From: Opitutaceae bacterium
Lineage (GTDB): Bacteria > Verrucomicrobiota > Verrucomicrobiia > Opitutales > Opitutaceae
Direction: 5' to 3'
NCBI GenBank assembly: GCA_028284385.1
Contig: JANQRT010000073.1
Span: 248,001 to 312,000, forward strand
Length of the DNA: 64,000 bases
The notes below the pieces were generated by a model, which saw nothing but the letters and a program-made list of their open reading frames with translations, made no database searches and was not told the DNA's origin. Positions 17,276 to 26,996 of this stretch are shown here, one piece after another (position 1 is the first letter of the stretch; every line of letters starts with the position of its first letter). The position numbers were made by a program, and so were the translations under genes.

Positions 17276-18583
17276 TTAGGCCGCGTCCTTCTTCTCGGTC
17301 TTGGCGACCTTGGCGGTTTTGGATACCTTTTTAAACTGGGGCTTCTTTTCGCCCATGACCACGCCGCGATCGATGACGACTTCCTTCACGTCGTCGCGAG
17401 TCGGAACGTCATACATGATTTCCAAAGTGATATTCTCCATGATGGAGCGTAAGGCTCGAGCCCCGGTCTTCAGCTCGATAGCCTTTTCGGCAATCGCGAC
17501 AATCGCGTCCTTGGTAATCTTGAGTTTCACCCCATCGATAGCGAACAGCTTAGAGTACTGCTTCACGATGGAGTTCTTGGTATCCAAAAGTATCTTTTCC
17601 AGGTCTTCGACGCTCAGCTGATCGAGAACCGAAACCACAGGAAGGCGTCCGATAAACTCGGGAATCATGCCAAACTTGACTAGATCTTCGGGCTCCACGC
17701 TTTTCATCAGCTCCTCGCCCTTCATTTCCTGAGTCGTTTCGGAGCCGAAGCCAAGGGAGGCCCCACCCTTACGACTCTTAATGATATTGTCCAAGCCTAC
17801 GAAAGCCCCACCGCAGATGAAAAGGATTTTGGAAGTATCGACCTGAATGTATTCCTGATTTGGATGCTTGCGACCTCCCTGTGGCGGAACGTTGCAAACC
17901 GTTCCCTCCAGAATCTTCAACAAAGCTTGCTGTACCCCTTCGCCGGATACATCGCGAGTGATGGAAACATTCTCCGTCTTGCGGCCGATCTTATCGATCT
18001 CGTCCACATAGATGATGCCGCACTCGGCCTTCTTGACGTCGTAGTTCGCCGATTGGAGCAGGCGAAGTACGATGTTCTCCACATCGTCACCCACGTAGCC
18101 CGCTTCGGTAAGTGTAGTAGCGTCGGCAATGGCGAACGGAACGTCGAGAATGCGAGCCAATGAGCGAGCCAGAAGCGTTTTGCCCGATCCGGTTGGTCCG
18201 ACAAGCAAGATATTGCTCTTCTCGACTTCGACATCGCCGAATTCAGTATCTGGAGACGCCAGCTTTTCCTCGATCTCGTCGTCATCGAAACGCAGACGCT
18301 TGTAGTGATTGTAAACCGCTACGGAAAGAACTTTCTTGGCGTGATCCTGACCGATTACAAAATCGTCGAGCACTGCCTTGATTTCCACCGGGCGAATCAG
18401 GTTGAATGCCGGACGCTCTTCCTTGCTCGGCTCGTCGCCACCCAGCTCGCGATCGATGATGGTCTTGCAGACCGAAACGCAAGCATCGCAAATATAGACC
18501 CCAGGGCCCGCAATCATTTTGCGGACTTCTGACTGCGATTTGCCGCAGAACGAACAAAGGGTCATGCGCGATGATTTTGCCAT
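17276..18583 (-). CDS. clpX: ATP-dependent Clp protease ATP-binding subunit ClpX
   Basis: ClpX is the AAA+ unfoldase that feeds tagged proteins into ClpP. The 435-residue protein has the N-terminal C4 zinc domain (Cys10, Cys13, Cys32, Cys35), Walker A GPTGSGKT at 129-136, Walker B with IIYVDEIDK, sensor and arginine-finger regions, and an LGFG loop (the IGF-type contact with ClpP). The C-terminal Lys-rich tail KVSKTAKVAKTEKKDAA is longer than usual. It follows clpP by six bases and ends the tig-clpP-clpX operon on the minus strand. Confidence 0.97.
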   Translation of the reverse strand: MAKSSRMTLCSFCGKSQSEVRKMIAGPGVYICDACVSVCKTIIDRELGGDEPSKEERPAFNLIRPVEIKAVLDDFVIGQDHAKKVLSVAVYNHYKRLRFDDDEIEEKLASPDTEFGDVEVEKSNILLVGPTGSGKTLLARSLARILDVPFAIADATTLTEAGYVGDDVENIVLRLLQSANYDVKKAECGIIYVDEIDKIGRKTENVSITRDVSGEGVQQALLKILEGTVCNVPPQGGRKHPNQEYIQVDTSKILFICGGAFVGLDNIIKSRKGGASLGFGSETTQEMKGEELMKSVEPEDLVKFGMIPEFIGRLPVVSVLDQLSVEDLEKILLDTKNSIVKQYSKLFAIDGVKLKITKDAIVAIAEKAIELKTGARALRSIMENITLEIMYDVPTRDDVKEVVIDRGVVMGEKKPQFKKVSKTAKVAKTEKKDAA

Positions 18584-18589
18584 AATCTT

Positions 18590-19204
18590 CTAGTTTTCGT
18601 CCTTTTTTTCGTCTTCCTCGGAATCTTCGCCATAGACCTTGTCCACGATGCCGTAGTCCATCGCTTCCTGAGAAGTCATCCAGTAATCGCGATCGGAATC
18701 CTTCTTGATCTGATCTTCCGATTTACCGGTACGCTCCGAAAGAACGCGATTCAAAGTCTCCCGCCAGCGAATGATTTCCTTGGCTTGTATTGAAATATCG
18801 GATGCCTGACCCGTTGCCCCACCAGACGGCTGGTGAATCATGACGCGGCTATTCGGCAAGGCGAAACGCTTGCCCTTGGTCCCGCCTGCCAGGAGTACGG
18901 TACCCATGCTAGCCGCCATGCCCACACAGCAGGTGGATACATCGCAGGAAAGGTAGTTGAGCGTATCATAAATGGCCATACCGCCTGTAACGCTGCCTCC
19001 CGGAGAATTGATATAAAGACTGATGTCCTTCTTTGGATCCTCCATCTGGAGGAAAAGCATCTGGGCGATGATCAGATTGGCGACATTGTCGTCAATCGGC
19101 GTCCCAATAAAAACGATACGGTCTTTGAGAAGCCGACTGTAGATGTCCATGCTTCGCTCGCCGCGTCCGGTATTCTCTAAAACGACTGGTACGTAGTAAC
19201 TCAC
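18590..19204 (-). CDS. clpP: ATP-dependent Clp protease proteolytic subunit
   Basis: The 204-residue serine peptidase that forms the barrel closed by ClpX. The catalytic triad is visible: Ser99 in GMAASMG, His124 in RVMIHQPSGG, and Asp173 in DSDRDYWM. The oligomerisation segment YINSPGGSVTGGMAIYD is also intact. The acidic tail EDSEEDEKKDEN is unusual but short. It sits between tig and clpX, with 12 and 6 base gaps. Confidence 0.97.
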   Translation of the reverse strand: MSYYVPVVLENTGRGERSMDIYSRLLKDRIVFIGTPIDDNVANLIIAQMLFLQMEDPKKDISLYINSPGGSVTGGMAIYDTLNYLSCDVSTCCVGMAASMGTVLLAGGTKGKRFALPNSRVMIHQPSGGATGQASDISIQAKEIIRWRETLNRVLSERTGKSEDQIKKDSDRDYWMTSQEAMDYGIVDKVYGEDSEEDEKKDEN

Positions 19205-19216
19205 GATTTAAATTTT

Positions 19217-20563
19217 CTATTCCGCTTTTTCTTCTTCGCTGTCCCCTGCCGCTTCCGCAGCAACGTCCGAAACCTTAGCTTCGTCTATAAGGAATTCAAG
19301 TGTCTTATCTAAAAGCAAGGCCTGCTGAGTGGATTGAAGCCGATTTTGATCCTTTTTCAATTCCTTGACCAAATCATCCGGTTTCTGGCCACTCTGATAG
19401 GCTTGGCTAAGAATATAACGACTGAGATCGTCATCCTTCAGCTCGATTTTCTCTTTTTCCGCGATTTGAGCCAAAATAAGCTGCATTTTCACCCGACCAT
19501 GAGCGGTACGGGCGGCTCCAGCGTGGATATCGTCCTTATTCTTTTCCAGCTCCTCCTGCGATACACCGCGGCGGGTATTGTCCATGACAACCTGACGCAT
19601 GGCGGTTTCAGTTTCCGAATCCAACAGGCTCTGCGGCAGAGAAAAATCGACCTTGTCTAGCAGTTTTTCGGTCACTTGGCGGCGCAAATCGGCATGACGC
19701 TGCTGGCCCTTCTGCTGCTTAAGGAAGCCTTGGATACGCTCGTTTAGCTCGTCCAGATCCTTAACCTGCTGAGATTCGAAGAAAGCCTCGTCCATTTCCG
19801 GAAGCTTCCGCTCGCGCACCTCCAGAACTTCCACGCTGTAGGTCGCCTTCTTGCCAGAAAGGGCCTCGACATTGAAATTGGCGGGAAACTCGACCTCGGC
19901 ATCCTTCTTGTCGCCCGGCTTCATGCCTTCCAAATGGTCGGAAAGGCCAGGGATCAATCCCTGCTCAGTGCCCACTTCCTCCCAAGTCTGAGGCATCTTC
20001 GCGTACACGGGCTTATCCGTCACGATCTCGCTCAACGGTTTTCCATCCATCGAGCCCTCGTGCGAAAACTTAACGTAGTCTCCCTTCTCGGCCTCTCTTT
20101 CAACTGGCTGAAACTCGGCCTTCTCTCGGCGAATGCCATCGATAGCGGTCTGGATTTCCTCCTCGTTGACTTCTTCGGAAAGCCCTTCCAGCTCCAAGCC
20201 CTTGTATTCGGAAATTTCAAACTCCGGCCGCACATCGACCGTAAAGGTGATCTTGGCCTCCTGCCCGGCTTGGATGGAGCCTTGGTCGACATCGACTACG
20301 TTGATCAAATTGACCTTCGCTTCCTTGGAGCCCTCCTGGTAGGCCTTGGAGAGGACTCTCTGCTGCAGCTCGCCCGTCATCTGCTTGGCGAAACGCTTGC
20401 GCACCACCTGCTTAGGAGCCTTGCCAGGACGAAACCCTGGAATTTTGGCCATGTTGGTAAACTGGTCGAGGAGGCTCTTCTCCTCCGCATCAATTTCGTT
20501 GGCCTCGAGGGTTACGGCAAGGGTCTTACGGGTTTCGGTTACGTCTTGAAGATCGATTTTCAC
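19217..20563 (-). CDS. tig: trigger factor
   Basis: A ribosome-bound chaperone and peptidyl-prolyl isomerase of 448 residues. The N-terminal ribosome-binding domain contains the signature PGFRPGKAPKQVVRKRF (residues about 40-57); an FKBP-like domain follows at about 155-245, with GDYVKFSHEG and the GMKPGDKKDAEVEFP segment, then the helical C-terminal arm. It is the first gene of the tig-clpP-clpX operon. The promoter should lie in the 150 bases upstream, shared with the divergent tsaB gene. Confidence 0.95.
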   Translation of the reverse strand: MKIDLQDVTETRKTLAVTLEANEIDAEEKSLLDQFTNMAKIPGFRPGKAPKQVVRKRFAKQMTGELQQRVLSKAYQEGSKEAKVNLINVVDVDQGSIQAGQEAKITFTVDVRPEFEISEYKGLELEGLSEEVNEEEIQTAIDGIRREKAEFQPVEREAEKGDYVKFSHEGSMDGKPLSEIVTDKPVYAKMPQTWEEVGTEQGLIPGLSDHLEGMKPGDKKDAEVEFPANFNVEALSGKKATYSVEVLEVRERKLPEMDEAFFESQQVKDLDELNERIQGFLKQQKGQQRHADLRRQVTEKLLDKVDFSLPQSLLDSETETAMRQVVMDNTRRGVSQEELEKNKDDIHAGAARTAHGRVKMQLILAQIAEKEKIELKDDDLSRYILSQAYQSGQKPDDLVKELKKDQNRLQSTQQALLLDKTLEFLIDEAKVSDVAAEAAGDSEEEKAE

Positions 20564-20713
20564 GCGCTAAATGGCTCTGAATAGTTAGAATTGTGAGATA
20601 AAAAACGCGGACAGTAGATAAGTTATTTCGCTACGGTCAAATTATTTAGCTTTGAGCCAGACTCCGTTTTCTCGCTTGAGAAGGGACCGATTCGCTGTTC
20701 TCAGTTTAGCGCA

Positions 20714-21394
20714 ATGCCCGAAATCCGCTACCCAGCCTTGTTCATCGACGCCGCCTCGAAGAGGACTTGGGCCGGGCTCAAGCTTTCGGCTGATCACCTG
20801 GATAGCCAATCAAGTCAGAAGGACGCGTCCCTGTCGCTCTTCCGAATGATCAGCTCGCTGCTGAAGGAGAATAATGCATCGGTGGCGAAACTAAAGAGCC
20901 TAATCGTATGCTATGGACCGGGATCGATGCTTGGCATACGCACCTCGATCATGGGAGCCCGAGCCTGGGAAGCAGTTGGCCTATTGAATGACTGCGACTA
21001 CTACGTCTACGATTGCCTGAATGTGGGAGCTAAACTTCTGGCCAATGAGAATCCAAACGACGAAGCCTCTCTCATCGTCACCGACGCTCGAAGACATTCC
21101 TGGAACGCACTGGCGATGGATGGCGATGGCTTCCCTCGCTCACTAAAAATTCTGGAAAACGAGGCGCTCGAAGCCGCATCAGGAAAAGTGTTCACTCTTT
21201 CCGATTTCCCCATTTGGACCAAAACGAAAGTCAGTTTCGAGGAATGCGCCTATCGTCCAGAGTCGGTATTCGACAACGAAGCTGGCTTCGACATTCTCAA
21301 GCAAGTGGATAGCTTCGATCCCCTGATGTTGCGAGAATCGGTCTATGCGAAATGGTCCGGTTCAAACCATTCTGCCGCCCCAGCGAAATCATGA
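20714..21394 (+). CDS. tsaB: TsaB-like protein (tRNA threonylcarbamoyladenosine biosynthesis)
   Basis: A 226-residue protein with the N-terminal ASKHA-type fold of TsaB, the non-catalytic partner of TsaD in making the t6A modification of tRNAs. The diagnostic segment is VCYGPGSMLGIRTSI, corresponding to the usual GPGSFTGLRIG of TsaB, and LFIDAASKRTW at the start. Sequence is divergent (Met and Leu in place of Phe and Thr), so I am moderately sure. Its stop overlaps the alr start by four bases (ATGA), indicating translational coupling. Confidence 0.7.
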   Translation: MPEIRYPALFIDAASKRTWAGLKLSADHLDSQSSQKDASLSLFRMISSLLKENNASVAKLKSLIVCYGPGSMLGIRTSIMGARAWEAVGLLNDCDYYVYDCLNVGAKLLANENPNDEASLIVTDARRHSWNALAMDGDGFPRSLKILENEALEAASGKVFTLSDFPIWTKTKVSFEECAYRPESVFDNEAGFDILKQVDSFDPLMLRESVYAKWSGSNHSAAPAKS

Positions 21395-22545
21395 CGCATC
21401 ATCCGCAAATGCCGCTTCGCTGCTGGGCCGAAATCGATTTGGCAGCTCTAGAACGCAATCTAAACGCCATCCAAGCCGCTCTGCCCAAGCCCATCCGCTA
21501 CATCGCCGTGGTGAAGGCCGACGCCTATGGCCATGGCATGCAGCAAACCGTGGCTCGTTTGATGCACGCCGGTATCGATATGTTCGCGGTGGCCAATATT
21601 TCGGAAGCGGCAACTATTCGCGAAATCGGAACGGGCTGGCCCATCCTCGTGCTCAGCGCGTCGCTGGAAGAAGAGGAGCCCTATCTTTTTGAATACGATC
21701 TGATTCAGACCATTTCCACGATTGACGAAGTCCAGCGATTGGATACGCGAGGAGCCAAGCTGCGAAAGAAGCTGAAGGTCCACGTAAAAATCGATACCGG
21801 CATGGGTCGACTTGGAGTCTGGCATGAAAACGCGATCGAGCTTTTCGAGGCAGTCCGTAAAGCCGAATGGCTCGTTCTCGACGGCGTGTTCACTCATTTT
21901 TCGGTTGCGGAACGCGATCGGGAATTCACGGACCTGCAGAGGGAGCGTTTTTCCAAAACGCTTGAATCCATAGACTGGCTACCGAAGGAGAAGCTGCTCA
22001 TCCATGCCGACAACAGCGCCGGCATCGATAGCTTCGCGCCCGACAGTTTCTACAACGCGGTACGCATCGGGCTTCTCCAATTCGGGATTTCCCCGTATCC
22101 GAAATCTCTTTTCAATCGCGTTTCGACCAGCCCGATCTTCAGCTTCAAAACGCGTATTGGCGTAGTCAAGACACTGCCCAAAGGCGCGGATATCAGCTAT
22201 GGGCGAACGCGAACCCTCGATAGAGACAGCGTGGTAGCCGTCCTGTGCGCAGGCTATGGGGACGGAGTGCCGCTCATCATCAGCAATCGCGGCTGCGCCC
22301 TCATTCAAGGAAAACGTTGCCCCATTCTCGGAAGAGTGACGATGGATCAAACGATCGTGGATGTAACCGATTTGGAAATACGTCCCAAGCACGGCGACGA
22401 AGCCTGCCTGATCGGCTCGCAGGATGGAGACGAGATTCGACTCGAGGAATTCAGCGAATGGGCGGAGACCATTTCCTGGGAAATCCTGTGCTCGATCACC
22501 AAACGCGTTTCACGCGTCTACAAAACCAGTATCGCCACGGCTTGA
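21391..22545 (+). CDS. alr: alanine racemase
   Basis: Alr makes D-alanine for peptidoglycan, using PLP. I start it at ATG 21391, which overlaps the tsaB stop as ATGA and leaves 384 residues. The PLP lysine is Lys42 in VVKADAYGHG, and the second catalytic base is the tyrosine of CAGYGDGVP in the C-terminal beta domain. Other conserved segments are HVKIDTGMGRLG and HADNSAG. Length is normal for the family. Confidence 0.96.
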   Translation: MTHHPQMPLRCWAEIDLAALERNLNAIQAALPKPIRYIAVVKADAYGHGMQQTVARLMHAGIDMFAVANISEAATIREIGTGWPILVLSASLEEEEPYLFEYDLIQTISTIDEVQRLDTRGAKLRKKLKVHVKIDTGMGRLGVWHENAIELFEAVRKAEWLVLDGVFTHFSVAERDREFTDLQRERFSKTLESIDWLPKEKLLIHADNSAGIDSFAPDSFYNAVRIGLLQFGISPYPKSLFNRVSTSPIFSFKTRIGVVKTLPKGADISYGRTRTLDRDSVVAVLCAGYGDGVPLIISNRGCALIQGKRCPILGRVTMDQTIVDVTDLEIRPKHGDEACLIGSQDGDEIRLEEFSEWAETISWEILCSITKRVSRVYKTSIATA

Positions 22546-22640
22546 TGACGCTAGTCGCTAGCATTCGTATTTAAATTCCTTCATTTACATTTACAGGATG
22601 GCCGGAGCACCTATAGTCCGCTCCAACCACGCAAATCCGG

Positions 22641-23171
22641 ATGGCCGAGCCGAGAAAAGAAATCGTATTCGTCTGCACGGCGAACACCTGCCGCAGCCCA
22701 ATGGCCGCGGCTTTATTCAGGCATGCCTTGGACGCTCAAGATGAACCGCTTAAATCTTTGACCGTTTCTTCCGCCGGCATTTCGGCGTATCCAGGCCAAC
22801 CAGCCAACGCGAACTCGATCGAAGCCTTGAGGAAGGTCGGCATCGACCTTGGCGATCATCAAAGTCGGCCCATCGACCAGCCCCTGGCAGAGAGGGCATT
22901 GGCTTACTTTGGAATGACTGATTCTCATATAGCGATGATCAATCTTCAGCTAGATCCTCCGCCGGAAAACGCGTTTCTGATGCGGCAGTTCATTGAGAAC
23001 AACGAGGATCTGCAGATTCCCGACCCCTTCGGTCTCAGCTTGGAGCATTACGAAGCGGCTAGGGATAGCATGGTAGAAGCTATTCCCTCGCTAGTGGAAG
23101 CGGTTCGCATTCTCTATGAAAGAGAGCAGGAGCGAAACGCTCAAGATCGCGAAGTTCCAGCCGAAGAGTAA
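22641..23171 (+). CDS. low molecular weight phosphotyrosine phosphatase family protein
   Basis: A 176-residue phosphatase of the LMW-PTP/arsenate reductase family. The P-loop is FVCTANTCRSPMA, with nucleophile Cys12 and Arg18; the general acid loop is IPDPFGLSLEHYEAA. Related proteins dephosphorylate protein arginine or tyrosine, or control exopolysaccharide kinases. The DP acid is present, so it is likely active. The last 15 residues are charged and not part of the fold. Confidence 0.9.
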   Translation: MAEPRKEIVFVCTANTCRSPMAAALFRHALDAQDEPLKSLTVSSAGISAYPGQPANANSIEALRKVGIDLGDHQSRPIDQPLAERALAYFGMTDSHIAMINLQLDPPPENAFLMRQFIENNEDLQIPDPFGLSLEHYEAARDSMVEAIPSLVEAVRILYEREQERNAQDREVPAEE

Positions 23172-23204
23172 GTTTCTGGATACGAATCGCTATTCTGCCG
23201 CCTC

Positions 23205-24125
23205 ATGATATTCAATTTCGCTCTCTTTCTGAAAGGCATCGCCATGGGAGCCGCCAATGTCATCCCCGGCGTTTCGGGAGGCACCATCGCTTTCGTAACC
23301 GGCATCTACGAGGAGCTGATCGATTCGCTAAAGTCGTTCGACACCAAAGCCCTGAAACTCGGCCTCGGGTTTAAAATCAAGGAGTTGAGCGAGCACGTTA
23401 ATCTGAAATTCCTGAGCGCTCTTTTTCTGGGCATCGCGGCAAGCCTTTTCACCCTGGGCAAGCTGCTCGACTGGCTTTTCACTCACTATCCGGTTTTCAT
23501 CTGGAGCTTCTTTTTTGGCCTCATCCTAGCTTCGGTCTATTTCGTATCCAAAAATATAAAACAATGGAAAGGCTCGACCATAGTGGCCTTCGTCATCGGA
23601 GTTGTGGCGGCCGTATTTCTGGCTTTTGCCAAGCCCGCTGAAGAAAACGACTCATTCATTTACATCGCCTTGTGCGGCGTCGTGTCCGTGTGCAGCATGA
23701 TCCTTCCTGGTCTGTCAGGATCCTTCGTGCTGATCCTCATGGGGAACTATCAACTGGTCATGCTTCAGGCAGTGCCGAATTTGAACGTGAGTATTCTTAT
23801 TCCCTTCGCGGTTGGAGGCGGAATCGGCTTCATCGCGCTTTCCCACGCGATCGCCTATCTTCTAAAACATTTCCATGACGCTACGCTCAGTCTGCTAACC
23901 GGATTCATCCTGGGATCGCTCATCGTGATTTGGCCTTGGAAGGCCGAACGTTACCTAACGGATGATACCGGAGAATTGATCCTGAAAAAGGGCGAGAAAA
24001 TCGTGCAAGGCTACCAATGGAGTCTGCCCGACCTTTCGTCCGGCGCCACTTGGCTGGCTTTTATCATAATGTTGGCAGGCGTAATCTCGGTAGCCTTGCT
24101 CGAAAAAATGGCCAAAACGAATTGA
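23205..24125 (+). CDS. DUF368 family integral membrane protein
   Basis: A 306-residue polytopic protein with eight or so hydrophobic segments. The N-terminal signature GAANVIPGVSGGTIAFVTGIYEELI and the repeated half-signature MILPGLSGSFVLILMGNY identify the DUF368 family, whose members have been linked to undecaprenyl phosphate translocation in recent work on the polyprenyl-phosphate recycling (PopT-type) proteins. The duplicated PGxSG motif suggests a two-fold internal repeat. The flanking alr gene in cell wall synthesis is consistent, but not proof. Confidence 0.88.
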   Translation: MIFNFALFLKGIAMGAANVIPGVSGGTIAFVTGIYEELIDSLKSFDTKALKLGLGFKIKELSEHVNLKFLSALFLGIAASLFTLGKLLDWLFTHYPVFIWSFFFGLILASVYFVSKNIKQWKGSTIVAFVIGVVAAVFLAFAKPAEENDSFIYIALCGVVSVCSMILPGLSGSFVLILMGNYQLVMLQAVPNLNVSILIPFAVGGGIGFIALSHAIAYLLKHFHDATLSLLTGFILGSLIVIWPWKAERYLTDDTGELILKKGEKIVQGYQWSLPDLSSGATWLAFIIMLAGVISVALLEKMAKTN

Positions 24126-24169
24126 TCCTATTCCAACGATCATCTGAACCCTAGAAAGACCCAATCTCA

Positions 24170-25981
24170 ATGAGTACACTGATAAAAATATTGCTTGGTC
24201 TCGCCGTCGTGGTCGGCGCCTCTGTATTCGGAATCTACTACTACGCCTTTCAGGCGGGCGACACCACCCCCTTGGAAGAACTCGTTCCAAACGAAGCCAT
24301 CGCCTACGCCGATGTGACGCATGTGAGAAAAGCGGCTCTCAAGATGGCTACCAACCCCAACATAAAGGCTTACGGAGAACTGGCCAAGATCTTCGGCGGA
24401 GGCATAGGGGCTATGGCAACCAATCTTTCGTTGGAGGGATATGCTATTCCGGAACCCGATTGGAGCCATCTGGCCATCGCCGCCGCCAGTTTTAATCGAC
24501 AGGTAAGCTGCGCCATTCTGCCCTCGAAAAACGAATACCCGACCTTGCCTTCCCCCATCATCATCGCCCATTTCCAAGGGGATGCGGCGGACTTCGACCA
24601 GTCGTTGAAGAACTTTACCGATTCCCTGAACCAACAGCTCGCCGAAAGCGATCACGTGAAATGGAAAACGCAAAGCCATGGCGACCATCAACTCAATGTA
24701 TTGGAATTTCCATTCCCTGAAAGACTCGAAAGCCAGGTAACTGACCAGATGGCGGTCCCGGAATTCAAACCGGCCTATGCCGTGATCGACAGCCGATTCT
24801 ACGCGTCGATCAACCCGGAAATTCTAATCGACTATCTGAATGCGGCGGAAACGCTGGCCGTGGAAAACAGTTTGGCAGGCGATCCGAAATTCAGCCGAGT
24901 CAGATCGCTTCCCATGGCTGAAGACTCGATATTCTTTTTAGACGCGCAAAAGGTTCTGAAACCATTCATGGAACTTGCCCAGTCGACCGCAGCGCAAAAT
25001 CCCGCCGCATCGCAAGTCTCGATTGAAAGCGTATTCAAGAGCTTAGGACTTTTGGAAGTCGAGTCCTACTATGCAGTCCATGGTCTTTTTTCGGGAAGAG
25101 ACGATGGGGCCCAGGGAATACTTTATAAAAATCCAACGGGATTGATGGGCCTGGTTCCTCAAAACGAATCTTTCGCCGTTCCCGCATTCGTCCCCAGCAA
25201 CGCCTTTAGCGCCACAAGCATGGCCTTTGATGTAGGGGAATTCATACTACTTCTTAAAGATGTGGCTCTTGAAGCCTTTCCTTTGGCCACCATGATGTAT
25301 GCCCAAGGGAAGGCGAACATCGATCAAATGCTCGGGATGGATGTCGAAACGTTTCTGGACCAGACTTTCACCCAGGAATTTCACTCCCTCTACTCCTTTA
25401 ACGATCTCGGAGGATCCTTGGCTAGTCTGGAAGGGGAGCAACCCGTTTCCCAATGCTTTGTAGTGGGGCTCGCGGACGGCGAAGCTTTTAACGAAACCCT
25501 GCAGAGCCTTCTGGCTCCATTCACATTGCAAGGATTGCGGTTCAAACCCGAAACAGTCGGTAGTTACGAACTCATGACAATCGACAGCCCCCCAAACAGA
25601 CCGGGATCATCCATGGGCTACGCGATCGCCGACAACAAACTGATCATCGGCATTGGCTCTTTGAATGCGGTCCGATCTACTCTAGAGCTTTTGAGCAATG
25701 ACGAGGGGGGAGCCTATCGATTGGAGGAAGTGACCGATGCCCTTTCGAATCTTCCATCTGACGGCTTCGCCTACAGCTTGTCCGACTTGGGAAGGATGGC
25801 TTCGTTTTTCAGCGAACTGATCGAGTTGGCCTTGCAGCAGGATATGGGAGCGGACGAAGACAAGAAGCAAATACTAGAGGCTATCGACTGGGAAGCCATC
25901 AAGAATCTGGAGTTGAAACTGGTAGCCAAATCCTACCATGAACCGGGTCACATCAGTACACACTACCGAATAACGAGGTAG
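24170..25981 (+). CDS. membrane-anchored or exported protein of unknown function
   Basis: A 603-residue protein with one N-terminal hydrophobic segment (residues 5-27, LIKILLGLAVVVGASVFGIYYYAF) and no clear signal cleavage site, so it is probably anchored with the body outside the cytoplasm. I do not recognise the fold. The sequence has two roughly similar halves: each has acidic helical stretches around strands such as SFAVPAFVPSN and GYAIADNKLIIGIGSL. It follows DUF368 by 44 bases and is convergent with the SCO1-type gene. Confidence 0.6.
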   Translation: MSTLIKILLGLAVVVGASVFGIYYYAFQAGDTTPLEELVPNEAIAYADVTHVRKAALKMATNPNIKAYGELAKIFGGGIGAMATNLSLEGYAIPEPDWSHLAIAAASFNRQVSCAILPSKNEYPTLPSPIIIAHFQGDAADFDQSLKNFTDSLNQQLAESDHVKWKTQSHGDHQLNVLEFPFPERLESQVTDQMAVPEFKPAYAVIDSRFYASINPEILIDYLNAAETLAVENSLAGDPKFSRVRSLPMAEDSIFFLDAQKVLKPFMELAQSTAAQNPAASQVSIESVFKSLGLLEVESYYAVHGLFSGRDDGAQGILYKNPTGLMGLVPQNESFAVPAFVPSNAFSATSMAFDVGEFILLLKDVALEAFPLATMMYAQGKANIDQMLGMDVETFLDQTFTQEFHSLYSFNDLGGSLASLEGEQPVSQCFVVGLADGEAFNETLQSLLAPFTLQGLRFKPETVGSYELMTIDSPPNRPGSSMGYAIADNKLIIGIGSLNAVRSTLELLSNDEGGAYRLEEVTDALSNLPSDGFAYSLSDLGRMASFFSELIELALQQDMGADEDKKQILEAIDWEAIKNLELKLVAKSYHEPGHISTHYRITR

Positions 25982-26011
25982 CGGCTCCTATCTATAATCG
26001 AAAACCGCCTT

Positions 26012-26929
26012 CTATGAATTTGACGGCGCGTGGCGGCTCTTTTGCAGACGGGCTAGAAAGGCTTCGGGCGACCAGTCGCTTCTCTCCGATCGCATCAGAA
26101 TCTCGCCTTTTTCACTGACGAGCATGGTCGCCAAGCTGTGCATGATGGTCTCGTCTCTCGGCAAGGAAGTCACTCCGAAACTTCGGATCATGTTGCCAAC
26201 GGCTTCCATCGGACCGGTCACGAAATGAAAGCCTTCATCTTCGATTCCATAGGCCTCGGCATATCGCTTCAGCACAGACGGCGTGTCGTATTCAGGATCT
26301 AGCGACACGGAGACGAAAGCCAGGTCAGCAACCTGCTGTTCCTGAGCTAGACGCTGCATAGTCGCCATTTTGGATGTCGACAGCGGGCACATTTTCGCAT
26401 CGGTGCAACGGGTGAAAATGAAGTTCATCATGAAGGCCTTGCCTCTGAGATTCTTTACCGAAACCACTTCGCCATTCTGGTTGAGAAGAGCGAACTCGGG
26501 AGTCTCGTCTCCTTCGCCAAAGTACCTGCCACTGGGAAGGGATTTGGTCTTCTTCGCCAGCTTTCGGTTGGTCTTCTCGAGCGGGCGATAATCGACCTGG
26601 TCGCCCACTTTAACCTCGATCAAGCGAAAGCCGCCATCCTCGTCTCGCACCAGTCTACCATGGATCTTGTCCTCCGCCTTTATCTTCTCGAGATCAGCCG
26701 AATCGAGTCGAAAATCCATCGTCATAGCCGGCATGAATCCCGGAATTTCCTCGTGTTTGATTTTGGCCGATCCCTCCTCCGAATTTATATCGATTACAAG
26801 ACCAACTACTGGGTAGCCTTCGCCGCTGGCATCTGCTTGACTTTCGTTTTTTTGACTACATCCCAATAGCCCAGCTGCCAAAACGGACAGGAGGGCCCAC
26901 TGGATAACGCGTTTTTGCACAGGATTCAT
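26012..26929 (-). CDS. CusF-like copper-binding domain fused to SCO1/SenC lipoprotein
   Basis: A 305-residue lipoprotein (start ATG 26929, lipobox LAAGLLGC with Cys24). Residues about 40-120 are a CusF/copper-binding module with HEEIPGFMPAMTMDF; residues about 145-300 are a SCO1/SenC thioredoxin-like domain that delivers copper to cytochrome oxidase CuA. The SCO cysteines are in RCTDAKMCP, with five residues between them instead of the usual three, and the copper-binding histidine is in ETIMHSLAT. It is divergent from ctaA, with heme A genes next door, consistent with oxidase assembly. Confidence 0.9.
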   Translation of the reverse strand: MNPVQKRVIQWALLSVLAAGLLGCSQKNESQADASGEGYPVVGLVIDINSEEGSAKIKHEEIPGFMPAMTMDFRLDSADLEKIKAEDKIHGRLVRDEDGGFRLIEVKVGDQVDYRPLEKTNRKLAKKTKSLPSGRYFGEGDETPEFALLNQNGEVVSVKNLRGKAFMMNFIFTRCTDAKMCPLSTSKMATMQRLAQEQQVADLAFVSVSLDPEYDTPSVLKRYAEAYGIEDEGFHFVTGPMEAVGNMIRSFGVTSLPRDETIMHSLATMLVSEKGEILMRSERSDWSPEAFLARLQKSRHAPSNS

Positions 26930-26996
26930 TTTTACTAATCTTGTTAAAGCCACTGACAATCTTCGATAATCGAGCTATAGTTATAGCAACTGGTTA

